Origin: Gammaproteobacteria bacterium
GTDB taxonomy: Bacteria > Pseudomonadota > Gammaproteobacteria > UBA5335
Reading direction: 5' to 3'
DNA length: 6,823 nucleotides
NCBI GenBank assembly: GCA_011620145.1
Contig: WOZT01000079.1
Span: 1 to 6,823 of the forward strand
This document shows, in pieces, positions 1-6,027 of the stretch. Position numbers and translations under genes: made by a program. A model generated the notes under the pieces. It had not been told where the DNA came from, did no database searches, and worked only from the letters and a program-made list of their open reading frames with translations. Numbering within the stretch: position 1 is the stretch's first letter; each line of letters opens with the position of its first letter.

Positions 1-1028
1 AACGCGGCAACCGCCGCCTCGTTGGCCGCGTTCAACACCACGGGCGCCCCGCCACCCGCCCGCAGCGCCTGGTAGGCCAGATCGAGGGCCGGGAAACGCA
101 CCCGATCCGGCGCCTCAAAGTTCAATTGACCGATTTGCACCAGATCCAGCAGGGGCAAGCCGACGTCCAGCCGCTGCGGCCAACCCAGGGCATGGGCGAT
201 GGGCGTGCGCATGTCGGGATGGCCGAGCTGGGCCAGCACCGAGCCATCGATGTATTCCACCAGGGAGTGCACCACGCTTTGGGGATGCACCACCACCTCG
301 ATGCGCTCCGGCGGCAGGCCGAACAACCAGTGCGCCTCGATGACCTCCAGACCTTTGTTCATCAAGGTGGCCGAATCGACCGAGATCTTGCGGCCCATCA
401 CCCAGTTGGGATGGGCGCAGGCCGCCTCCGGCGTGACATGCGCCAGTTGTTCCGCCGGGAATTGGCGAAACGGGCCGCCCGATGCGGTGAGCAGCAAGCG
501 GCGCACTCCCGCGCCATCCAGGCCGGGTGCGAAATCCCGCGGCAGGCACTGGAAAATGGCGTTGTGTTCGCTGTCGATGGGGATCAGCCGGGCGCCGTGG
601 CGGCGCACCTCATCCATGAACAAGGCCCCGCCCATGACGACGGATTCCTTGTTGGCGAGCAGGACCGTTTTCCCCGCACGCACGGCGCTCAAGGTGGGCA
701 ACAGTCCGGCGGCGCCCACGATGGCCGCCATCACGGCGGTTACCTCCGGCAGACTGGCGGCCTGGATCAAGCCCGCCTCGCCGTGCCACACCGTGGTGGG
801 CACACCGGCTGCGTCCAATCCCGCCCGCAGCCGCTCGGCGGCATCAACGCTGTCGACCACCGCCACATCCGGACGGAAGCGTCGGCATTGCTCGAGCAAG
901 CGCTCGCCCTGCCGATGGGCCGTGAGCGCCACCACCCGGAATCGCTCAGGGTGCCGCGCCACCACGTCCAGGGTGCTGCAGCCGACGCTGCCGGTGGCTC
1001 CGAGGATGCACAGGCCGGTCACAGCCAT
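1..1028 (-). CDS. dxr: 1-deoxy-D-xylulose 5-phosphate reductoisomerase, C-terminus cut off by the window edge
   Basis: Dxr converts 1-deoxy-D-xylulose 5-phosphate to 2-C-methyl-D-erythritol 4-phosphate with NADPH, the committed cytosolic step of the MEP isoprenoid pathway. I read 342 codons by translating the minus strand; the frame is open to the window edge. Visible motifs: NADPH-binding GATGSVG (residues 10-16), LANKES (124-129), metal-binding [10 protein letters not shown] (151-160, with the Asp and Glu ligands), [16 protein letters not shown] (206-221) and [10 protein letters not shown] (223-232, third acidic ligand), HPQSVVHS (248-255), and NAANEA near the edge. By comparison with the E. 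coli protein (398 aa) about 55 residues are missing. The ATG at 1028 overlaps the cdsA end by 10 nt. A GTG at 1022 would give a 4-nt GTGA overlap and an N-terminus the same length as E. coli Dxr. Both have an AGGG-type ribosome site at usable spacing, so the start is unsettled. Product highly certain. Confidence 0.97.
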   Translation of the reverse strand, partial: MAVTGLCILGATGSVGCSTLDVVARHPERFRVVALTAHRQGERLLEQCRRFRPDVAVVDSVDAAERLRAGLDAAGVPTTVWHGEAGLIQAASLPEVTAVMAAIVGAAGLLPTLSAVRAGKTVLLANKESVVMGGALFMDEVRRHGARLIPIDSEHNAIFQCLPRDFAPGLDGAGVRRLLLTASGGPFRQFPAEQLAHVTPEAACAHPNWVMGRKISVDSATLMNKGLEVIEAHWLFGLPPERIEVVVHPQSVVHSLVEYIDGSVLAQLGHPDMRTPIAHALGWPQRLDVGLPLLDLVQIGQLNFEAPDRVRFPALDLAYQALRAGGGAPVVLNAANEAAVAA

Positions 1029-1837
1029 CCCTGCGCCCTGCCCAGTCCCCAGGTGAAAATGGGGGCTGCGGCGGTGAGGCTGTCGATACGATCCAGAATA
1101 CCGCCATGGCCGGGCAACAAATGGCCCGTGTCCTTGACGCCCATCTGGCGCTTGAACATGCTCACTGTCAGATCACCCACGACCGAACCCGCCACCGTAA
1201 CCAGGCATACTCCGGCATAGACCCCCACGGTGGGGATGTCCAGTCCCAACAAAGCCGCGCCCAGAAGACCGGTCAGCGTACCTGCGCCGAGCCCCCCCCA
1301 GTATCCTGCCCAGGTCTTGCCCGGACTCACCCGTGGCGCCAGCTTGCGCCCTCCGAACCGCCGGCCGGTGTAGTAAGCACCGCCATCGGCCAGCCAGATC
1401 ATCACCAGCAGCAGCAACAGCCAACGCGGACCCTGGGGCATGCCATGCAACACCACCAGCGCCAGCCAGGCGGGAACCAGCAGCGCCAGCCCCACCACCA
1501 GCTTGCGGCCGCGCAGCAAGGCGCCGCTCGGCAGGCCAGCAGGGAAGCGCATGACCCATACGGTGGCCAGCACCCACCACAGCAGCGCTGCGCCGAGCAG
1601 GACGTTGACCGTGGCGAGATCGCCCAGCACATAGGCCACTGCCAGCAGCGGAAGCAGAAACAGACCGGCCGCCCGACCGCCGTCATGCGGCCAACCCATC
1701 AGGGCCGTCCACTCCTGCCCTGCACCCCAGACGACGCCCGCAAACAAAACCGCCACCCAGGCATTGGGCAGGAACAGGACGGCGGCCACCACGGGCGGGA
1801 TGATCCACAGGGCGGTCCGGACGCGGTCACTGATCAT
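1019..1837 (-). CDS. cdsA: Phosphatidate cytidylyltransferase (CDP-diacylglycerol synthase)
   Basis: CdsA is an inner-membrane enzyme that condenses phosphatidic acid with CTP to give CDP-diacylglycerol, precursor of all bacterial phospholipids. The 272-aa protein is strongly hydrophobic, with about seven or eight candidate membrane segments (roughly residues 10-36, 55-97, 113-133, 137-155, 175-198 and 202-222). The family signature lies at 226-252: SMFKR, then [12 protein letters not shown], then ILDRID, matching the CDS pattern S-x-[LIVMF]-K-R ... K-D ... P-x-H-G-G ... D-R-x-D. A second conserved block reads [16 protein letters not shown] (151-166) followed by SPGKTWAG (171-178). The start at 1837 has a GGAG ribosome site at 1845-1848 with 7-nt spacing, inside the end of uppS. 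The gene overlaps uppS by 11 nt and dxr by 4 or 10 nt, so translational coupling is likely. Length and motifs are normal for the family. Confidence 0.97.
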   Translation of the reverse strand: MISDRVRTALWIIPPVVAAVLFLPNAWVAVLFAGVVWGAGQEWTALMGWPHDGGRAAGLFLLPLLAVAYVLGDLATVNVLLGAALLWWVLATVWVMRFPAGLPSGALLRGRKLVVGLALLVPAWLALVVLHGMPQGPRWLLLLLVMIWLADGGAYYTGRRFGGRKLAPRVSPGKTWAGYWGGLGAGTLTGLLGAALLGLDIPTVGVYAGVCLVTVAGSVVGDLTVSMFKRQMGVKDTGHLLPGHGGILDRIDSLTAAAPIFTWGLGRAQGWL

Positions 1838-2588
1838 CGGCGGGCTCCATCATCGCTCCCGAAGACGGCGGTTCCGTTCGGCCGAAGCGGCGCTCCCGCC
1901 CCCCGTACCAGGCCAGCGCGCTGCTCAGTTCGGCAGGCCCGAAATCAGGCCAGAGGGTGTCGCAGAAATACAGTTCCGCATAGGCCAGGTGCCACAACAG
2001 GAAATTGCTGATGCGATATTCCCCGCCGGTGCGGATCAGCAGATCGGGATCGGGCAGATCGCCCAAGGCCAGGGTTGCGCCCAGATCGGCCTCGGTAATC
2101 TCCTCCGCCCGCAGGGTTGCGGCCTCGATGCGCCGACCCAGCGCACGCACGCCCTGAACAAGGTCCTGACGACCGCCATAGCCCAGCGCGATGACCAGCA
2201 CCATGCCCGGATTGTCGGCGGTGCGCCGTTCGCTGGCTTCCATCACTGCCGTCAGGGTTTGCGGGAGCCGTGCCCGATCGCCGATAAAACGCACCCGCAC
2301 CCCCTCGGCGTGGAGCGTGTCCAGCTCCACCCCCATGGTGCGCACGAACAGCTCCAGCAAAAAACCCACTTCCGCTGCGGGGCGAAACCAGTTCTCGCTG
2401 CTGAAGGCGTAGAGGGTGAGGACACTGACCCCGGCATCGCGGCAGGCCCGCACCACGGCGCGCGTGGCGCGAACCCCGGCTTCATGGCCATACAGACGTG
2501 GCTGTCCGCGCTGTGTCGCCCAACGCCCGTTGCCATCCATGATGATGGCCACGTGCCGGGGCACGACGTTCATGGAAACTGGATTCAT
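1827..2588 (-). CDS. uppS: Ditrans,polycis-undecaprenyl diphosphate synthase
   Basis: UppS (also ispU) is a cis-prenyltransferase that adds eight isopentenyl units to farnesyl diphosphate, giving the C55 carrier used for peptidoglycan and O-antigen. The 253-aa protein has every family block: HVAIIMDGNGRWA (residues 12-24, catalytic Asp18), GHEAG (34-38), LTLYAFSSENWFRP (57-70), IRTGGEYRISNFLLW (185-199), AYAELYF (202-208) and the C-terminal WPDF and RERRFG. The YGGR block (137-140) is preceded by LVIALG where E. coli has LNIAAN. The ATG at 2588 is chosen over an in-frame ATG at 2573 because a G-rich stretch lies 7 nt before it, while 2573 has no ribosome site; both start before the conserved core. 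The 3' end overlaps cdsA by 11 nt. The flexible tail after RRFGRTEP (233-240) varies in the family. Confidence 0.97.
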   Translation of the reverse strand: MNPVSMNVVPRHVAIIMDGNGRWATQRGQPRLYGHEAGVRATRAVVRACRDAGVSVLTLYAFSSENWFRPAAEVGFLLELFVRTMGVELDTLHAEGVRVRFIGDRARLPQTLTAVMEASERRTADNPGMVLVIALGYGGRQDLVQGVRALGRRIEAATLRAEEITEADLGATLALGDLPDPDLLIRTGGEYRISNFLLWHLAYAELYFCDTLWPDFGPAELSSALAWYGGRERRFGRTEPPSSGAMMEPADDQ

Positions 2589-2652
2589 GGGAGGACCCCC
2601 GGTCTTGCCGAAGGCGGAAATGCGGCAGGCGACAAAGAGACCCCAGGGCTCA
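2589..2652 (-). other. frr-uppS intergenic gap
   Basis: This 64-nt gap lies between the frr stop and the uppS ATG. I see no convincing promoter and no terminator with a T-tract. The only ribosome-binding candidate is the G-rich run just before uppS, a weak match to the consensus. Co-transcription of frr and uppS is the simplest reading. Confidence 0.5.
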
Positions 2653-3210
2653 TCAGACCTGCATCAATTCGTGTTCTTTCTCTTCCAGGACGCGGTCGAT
2701 TTGCGCGATGTGTTCATCGGTAATCTTCTGCATCTCCTCCTGGGCACGCCGCACCAGGTCTTCGCTGGTGAGCTTTTCTTTTTCGAGCTGCTTGAAATGA
2801 TCGTTGGCGTCACGCCGGATGGCGCGCACCGCCACCTTGGCATTCTCCCCTTCATGACGCACCACCTTGACCAGGTCACGGCGCCGTTCCTCGGTCAGGG
2901 GTGGCAGGATGATGCGGATCACCATGCCGGCGGTATTGGGGGTAATCCCTAAGTCGGAAGCCATGAGGGCTTTTTCCACGGGCGCCACCATGTTTTTTTC
3001 CCAGGGGGTAATGGTCAGCGTGCGCGCGTCGGTTACCGCCACGCTCGCCACCTGCCCCAGCGGCATGTCACTGCCGTAATAAGGGACGGTGATGTGATCC
3101 ACCAGGCTGGTATGTGCCCGGCCGGTACGGATCTTGGAGAGGTTATGCCGCAGCACCTCGATGCTTTTCTTCATCCGTTCCGCGGCATCCTTGCGGATTT
3201 CATCGATCAT
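2653..3210 (-). CDS. frr: Ribosome recycling factor
   Basis: RRF works with EF-G in the cytosol to split post-termination ribosomes so that subunits can be reused. The protein is 185 aa, exactly the usual length. It carries the family pattern: an N-terminal helix (about 1-29) ending in [15 protein letters not shown], the small domain II starting [16 protein letters not shown], a [14 protein letters not shown] segment, and [22 protein letters not shown] leading into the two long charged helices of domain I (about 105-185), where RRDLVK, RRDAND and [10 protein letters not shown] are visible. The ATG at 3210 is preceded by GGGAG (3217-3221) at 6-nt spacing, inside the last pyrH codons. Only 1 nt separates the pyrH stop from this start, so coupled translation is likely. 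Nothing is truncated or unusual. Confidence 0.98.
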   Translation of the reverse strand: MIDEIRKDAAERMKKSIEVLRHNLSKIRTGRAHTSLVDHITVPYYGSDMPLGQVASVAVTDARTLTITPWEKNMVAPVEKALMASDLGITPNTAGMVIRIILPPLTEERRRDLVKVVRHEGENAKVAVRAIRRDANDHFKQLEKEKLTSEDLVRRAQEEMQKITDEHIAQIDRVLEEKEHELMQV

Positions 3211-3211
3211 C

Positions 3212-3976
3212 TCATGCTCCCAGACGATTCGCCTGCACGGGCGCGCCAGCGCCGTTATCCACAGTCGTCCCCACGGTTTGATCGCCGGTCACGATCCGCA
3301 TCAAGGCGCCTTCCTGCTTGATGTCGAACACCCGCAGGGGCAAGCTGTGATCCCGGCACAACACGATGGCCGTGGTATCCATCACCATCAAGCGCCGATC
3401 CAGAACCTCATCGTAATTCAGGTGGTCGTAACGCCGGGCACTGGGGTCCTTGACAGGATCGGCGCTGTACACGCCATCCACTTTCGTGGCCTTGAGCAGC
3501 AAGTCGGCGCTGACCTCGATGGCGCGCAGGCTGGCGGCCGTGTCCGTGGTGAAAAACGGATTTCCGGTCCCCGCCGCAAACAGGACCACGCGGCCTTTTT
3601 CCAGATGCCGGATGGCCCGGCGGCGGATATAGTCCTCGCACACCTGGTTGATGCGCAGCGCCGACATGACCCGGGCAAAAACGCCCAGGCGTTCCAGGGC
3701 ATCCTGCAGCGCCAGGGCATTCATCACCGTGGCCAGCATGCCCATGTGATCGGCGGTGACGCGATCCATGCCGGCATCCGCCAGACCCGCTCCACGAAAG
3801 ATATTGCCGCCACCGATCACCACGCCGATCTGGACACCCAGGTCGCGCACATCGCGTACCTCCTCGGCCATGCGACCGATCACGGCCGGGTCGACCCCAT
3901 AATCGGTCTCCCCCATCAGGGCTTCGCCACTGATCTTGAGGAGGATACGGCGATAAGCGGGAGCGGCTGGCGTCAT
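3212..3976 (-). CDS. pyrH: UMP kinase (uridylate kinase)
   Basis: PyrH phosphorylates UMP to UDP with ATP in de novo pyrimidine synthesis; the bacterial enzyme belongs to the amino-acid-kinase fold, is hexameric, and is typically controlled by GTP and UTP. The 254-aa protein shows LLKISGEAL (12-20), [12 protein letters not shown] (51-62, nucleotide-binding glycine loop), [14 protein letters not shown] (76-89, UMP site), [14 protein letters not shown] (135-148) and [13 protein letters not shown] (162-174). All expected catalytic and UMP-contact regions are intact. Relative to E. coli PyrH (241 aa), which ends soon after the equivalent of VGTTV (235-239), there is a tail of about 14 residues rich in Gly, Ala, Asn and Pro. 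The ATG at 3976 has GAGG at 3982-3985. It follows tsf after an 87-nt gap with hairpins and leads directly into frr. Confidence 0.98.
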   Translation of the reverse strand: MTPAAPAYRRILLKISGEALMGETDYGVDPAVIGRMAEEVRDVRDLGVQIGVVIGGGNIFRGAGLADAGMDRVTADHMGMLATVMNALALQDALERLGVFARVMSALRINQVCEDYIRRRAIRHLEKGRVVLFAAGTGNPFFTTDTAASLRAIEVSADLLLKATKVDGVYSADPVKDPSARRYDHLNYDEVLDRRLMVMDTTAIVLCRDHSLPLRVFDIKQEGALMRIVTGDQTVGTTVDNGAGAPVQANRLGA

Positions 3977-4013
3977 GGCGTCCTCGGGAGGATTGAAGGA
4001 GTCTGGCGCAGCA

Positions 4014-4038
4014 GGGCACTCAGATCGCTGAGTGTCCC
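4014..4038 (-). other. Hairpin in the tsf-pyrH gap, possible attenuator
   Basis: On the transcript (minus strand) a 7-bp stem pairs 4028-4034 with 4017-4023 around a 4-nt loop (4024-4027). It is continued by 3 G:C pairs (4036-4038 with 4014-4016) past one bulged base at 4035. It lies after the tsf stop and before pyrH. No T-run follows it on the minus strand, so it is not a standard intrinsic terminator. It could be a partial attenuator, an RNase processing or 3'-end protecting structure, or a decayed terminator. The structure is clear on paper; its function is inference. Confidence 0.55.
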
Positions 4039-4062
4039 GCTTGCAATCGACTGTCCAGCGGG
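4036..4062 (-). other. Second, competing hairpin after tsf
   Basis: Just after the tsf stop, CCCGCT on the minus strand (4062-4057) can pair with AGCGGG (4041-4036), a perfect 6-bp stem with a 15-nt loop. Its GGG (4038-4036) is the same one that closes the base of the neighbouring hairpin, so the full forms of both cannot exist together. Confidence 0.4.
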
Positions 4063-4063
4063 T

Positions 4064-4945
4064 TCAGCCGCCGCGTACCTGCGCCATCACTTCCTCGGCA
4101 AAATTCTCGGTCTTCTTCTCCACGCCTTCGCCCACTTCCAGGCGCACAAAGCGCATGACCTGGGCACCGGCCTGCTTGAGGCGCTGACCCACGGTCAGAT
4201 CGGCATCCTTGACGAAGGGCTGGCCCACCAGAGCGACTTCACTCAGGTACTTGCGCACACGACCGTCGACCATCTTCTGGATGATCTCCTCGGGCTTGCC
4301 GCTTTCACGCGCCTGGGCCTCGAAGATCTCCCGTTCCTTGGCCACCAGCTCGGCGGGCACCTCATCGGGCGAAATACACAGCGGACGGCTGGCAGCGATG
4401 TGCATGGCGATATCCCGCGCCAGCGCCTCGTCGCCGCCCTTGAGATCCACCACGACGCCAATCCGGCTGCCGTGGCTGTAGAGCCCGAACACATCGCCCT
4501 GGCGAGCCAGGTGCTCGAAGCGCCGCACGGCGATGTTCTCGCCGATCTTGGCCACCATTTCGCGGCGCCGCTCGTCCACGCTCGCCCCGCTGGGCAAGGA
4601 CAACGCCAGCAAGGCATCCAGATCGACCGGCGCCGCAGCCAGCGCCGCCTCGGCGACTTGGTTGGCGAAGGTCTGGAACTCGTCCCCACCGCCCACAAAA
4701 TCGGTCTCGCAATTGACCTCGATGGCAATCGCCGCGCTCCCCGTCGCGTCGCGCTGCACCACCACGCGCCCTTCGGCCGCCACGCGGCCGGCTTTCTTGT
4801 CGGCCTTGGCGAGCCCCTGCTTGCGCATCAGCTCAATGGCCTGATCCAGATCCCCCGCCGTCTCGGTAAGGGCCTTCTTGCATTCCATCATTCCTGCGCC
4901 AGTGCGTTCGCGCAGCTCTTTGACCATGGTCGCCGTAACGGACAT
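4064..4945 (-). CDS. tsf: Elongation factor Ts
   Basis: EF-Ts is the cytosolic guanine nucleotide exchange factor that releases GDP from EF-Tu. The 293-aa protein (E. coli 283) has the N-terminal UBA-like domain with [19 protein letters not shown] (8-26), then NCETDFV (78-84), the segment that contacts the EF-Tu nucleotide site. The core subdomains follow, with [11 protein letters not shown] (133-143), [12 protein letters not shown] (160-171) and MHIAASRP (181-188). The C-terminal region is helical, with [20 protein letters not shown] (224-243). After TDFV this protein reads GGGDEF where homologues usually have A, a basic residue and N or G before DEF. The ATG at 4945 has the best ribosome site of the window, AAGGAG (4952-4957) with 6-nt spacing, as expected for an abundant protein. 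It follows rpsB by 39 nt with no promoter visible between, so the two are probably co-transcribed. Confidence 0.98.
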   Translation of the reverse strand: MSVTATMVKELRERTGAGMMECKKALTETAGDLDQAIELMRKQGLAKADKKAGRVAAEGRVVVQRDATGSAAIAIEVNCETDFVGGGDEFQTFANQVAEAALAAAPVDLDALLALSLPSGASVDERRREMVAKIGENIAVRRFEHLARQGDVFGLYSHGSRIGVVVDLKGGDEALARDIAMHIAASRPLCISPDEVPAELVAKEREIFEAQARESGKPEEIIQKMVDGRVRKYLSEVALVGQPFVKDADLTVGQRLKQAGAQVMRFVRLEVGEGVEKKTENFAEEVMAQVRGG

Positions 4946-4984
4946 GAAAATCTCCTTGGGATCGATGCAATCCGGTTGCGGGCT

Positions 4985-5761
4985 TCAGTGAGTGGCTTCA
5001 GGCGCATCCGCCACGCGTGCAGGCGCCACCTCGGCCTCGACTTCGATGAAGTCATCGCCCATCAAGCCGGCATCGGCGCGACCGTGCTTGCCTTCCAACA
5101 CCGCATCCGCCATGAGCTGGGCATACAAGCCCACGGCGCGCATGGCGTCGTCGTTGCCGGGGATGGTGTAGTTCACGCCCAACGGCGAGTTGTTGGTGTC
5201 CACCACGCCGATCACGGGGATACCGAGCTTGGCGGCCTCGCTCACGGCAATGGCTTCATGGCCGACATCGACGATGAACAGCGCGTCGGGCAGCCGGTTC
5301 ATGTCCTTGATACCGCCCAGGCTGCGCTCCAGCTTCTCGCGCTCGCGGCTCAGCATCAACGCTTCTTTCTTGCTCAGCTTGTCCAGGGTGCCGTCCTCGG
5401 TCATCAGCTCGAGGTTCTTGAGCCGACGGATGGACTGACGCACGGTCTGCCAGTTGGTCAGCATGCCGCCCAGCCAGCGATGCGCGACGAAAGGCATGCC
5501 GCAACGCGCGGCCTGTTCACGCATATGATCGGAAGCGGCGCGCTTGGTGCCCACGAACAAGATCGTGCCGCCACCGGCCACAATCTTGCGGCCATGGTCC
5601 AGCGCCTCGCGCAGCAAGGGCAGGGTATGCTCAAGATTGATGATGTGGATATTGTTGCGGGCGCCGAAGATGTAAGGCGCCATGCGCGGATTCCAATACC
5701 GGGTCTGGTGGCCGAAGTGAACACCGGCTTCAAGCAGTTGACGCATCGAAATATCAGGCAT
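4985..5761 (-). CDS. rpsB: 30S ribosomal protein S2
   Basis: S2 is a late-assembling protein of the 30S subunit that bridges head and body and is needed for S1 binding; in E. coli it also represses its own operon. From the ATG at 5761 the protein is 258 aa. It shows the canonical opening [21 protein letters not shown], then [49 protein letters not shown], the coiled-coil region around [21 protein letters not shown], and [13 protein letters not shown]. The tail is acidic and Ala-rich, ending PEATH. The frame extends two codons upstream to a TTG at 5767, which I reject: GGAG (5771-5774) lies 9 nt from the ATG but only 3 nt from the TTG, and the E. coli start aligns with the ATG. First gene of the leftward operon. 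Confidence 0.98.
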   Translation of the reverse strand: MPDISMRQLLEAGVHFGHQTRYWNPRMAPYIFGARNNIHIINLEHTLPLLREALDHGRKIVAGGGTILFVGTKRAASDHMREQAARCGMPFVAHRWLGGMLTNWQTVRQSIRRLKNLELMTEDGTLDKLSKKEALMLSREREKLERSLGGIKDMNRLPDALFIVDVGHEAIAVSEAAKLGIPVIGVVDTNNSPLGVNYTIPGNDDAMRAVGLYAQLMADAVLEGKHGRADAGLMGDDFIEVEAEVAPARVADAPEATH

Positions 5762-5920
5762 GATCAAGAACTCCAGATGTGTGGGTTAAGCCTCCGCGCG
5801 CCCCAGATTGCCACCTGTTTCCAGGCACCCAGCAAGCTGTGACGGCGCGCGTGTGGAATAATTCCGCCCCTGACCGTCCTCTGGACAGCCGGGTTGCGGG
5901 CTAAGTTGTTGCTGAAAAAG
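5762..5920 (-). ncRNA. rpsB 5' leader, candidate S2 autoregulatory RNA
   Basis: If transcription starts about 7 nt after the extended -10 (near 5920), the leader is about 160 nt; in E. coli the rpsB transcript starts 162 nt before the ATG. The sequence supports, 5' to 3' in the RNA: a 6-bp hairpin with a 3-nt loop (5883-5888 with 5874-5879); a small palindrome GGAATTATTCC (5865-5855); a perfect 8-bp G:C helix (5844-5851 with 5795-5802) enclosing a 4-bp stem capped by a GAAA GNRA loop (5822-5825 with 5814-5817); and a possible pseudoknot pairing 5827-5831 with 5782-5786. S2-mediated repression through a conserved rpsB leader is established for E. coli and inferred across Gammaproteobacteria; that this leader works the same way is inference. 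No covariance search was possible here. Confidence 0.75.
5771..5774 (-). promoter_or_regulatory. rpsB ribosome binding site
   Basis: GGAG on the minus strand, 9 nt before the ATG at 5761. It decides the rpsB start against the in-frame TTG at 5767. It lies just downstream of the leader structures, where a repressor bound to the leader could block initiation. Confidence 0.7.
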
Positions 5921-5927
5921 CCGGCGA

Positions 5928-5957
5928 TTTATACCATAGACCTTCATTTCACGACAA
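5928..5957 (-). promoter_or_regulatory. rpsB promoter, extended -10 type
   Basis: The minus strand reads TATGGTATAAA at 5938-5928, matching the E. coli rpsB promoter signature TGTGGTATAAA at 10 of 11 positions, including the TGn extension and -10 hexamer TATAAA (5933-5928). A loose -35 (TTGTCG, 5957-5952) lies 18 nt upstream, as expected where an extended -10 does the work. The next bases, TCGCCGGC, form a GC-rich discriminator, the type usually found at promoters repressed by ppGpp and DksA in rapid-growth genes; stringent control here is inference. Confidence 0.85.
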
Positions 5958-6027
5958 ATCGGCCGGGAGCCGGGCCATCCGCTCACCCGCCATTCCCTTG
6001 CGCCCTCCTTCCATGATGAGCCCCACC

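Noticed and set aside
126..1220. A 364-codon plus-strand frame over dxr
   Set aside because: It is codon-aligned antisense to dxr, explained by the same codon bias. Its His- and Gln-rich composition is that of a reverse-complement artefact.
1764..2723. A 319-codon plus-strand frame over uppS
   Set aside because: It is codon-aligned antisense to uppS, with no recognisable motif or ribosome site.
4946..4984. Possible hairpin GGAT...ATCC in the rpsB-tsf gap
   Set aside because: It has only 4 bp with a 7-nt loop and no T-run, too weak to call a terminator or attenuator.
5762..5767. Extended rpsB start at TTG 5767
   Set aside because: Its spacing to GGAG is only 3 nt, and the ATG at 5761 fits both ribosome-site spacing and the known S2 N-terminus.
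3134..5842. A 902-codon open frame on the plus strand, antisense to frr, pyrH, tsf and rpsB
   Set aside because: Its codons are exact reverse complements of the pyrH, tsf and rpsB codons, which share one frame. It could be stopped only by TTA, CTA or TCA in those genes, codons that are rare in GC-rich highly expressed genes. It has no domain I recognise, and the opposite strand carries four clear essential genes.
5961..5976. GC-rich imperfect inverted repeat upstream of map
   Set aside because: Short runs of GGCC and CCGG arise often at this base composition. The pairing needs a bulge and lies near no clear promoter element.
5998..6027. Extended map start at TTG 5998 or ATG 6013 or 6016
   Set aside because: None has a ribosome site, and the family N-terminus aligns from the ATG at 6028. 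The upstream codons look like leader.
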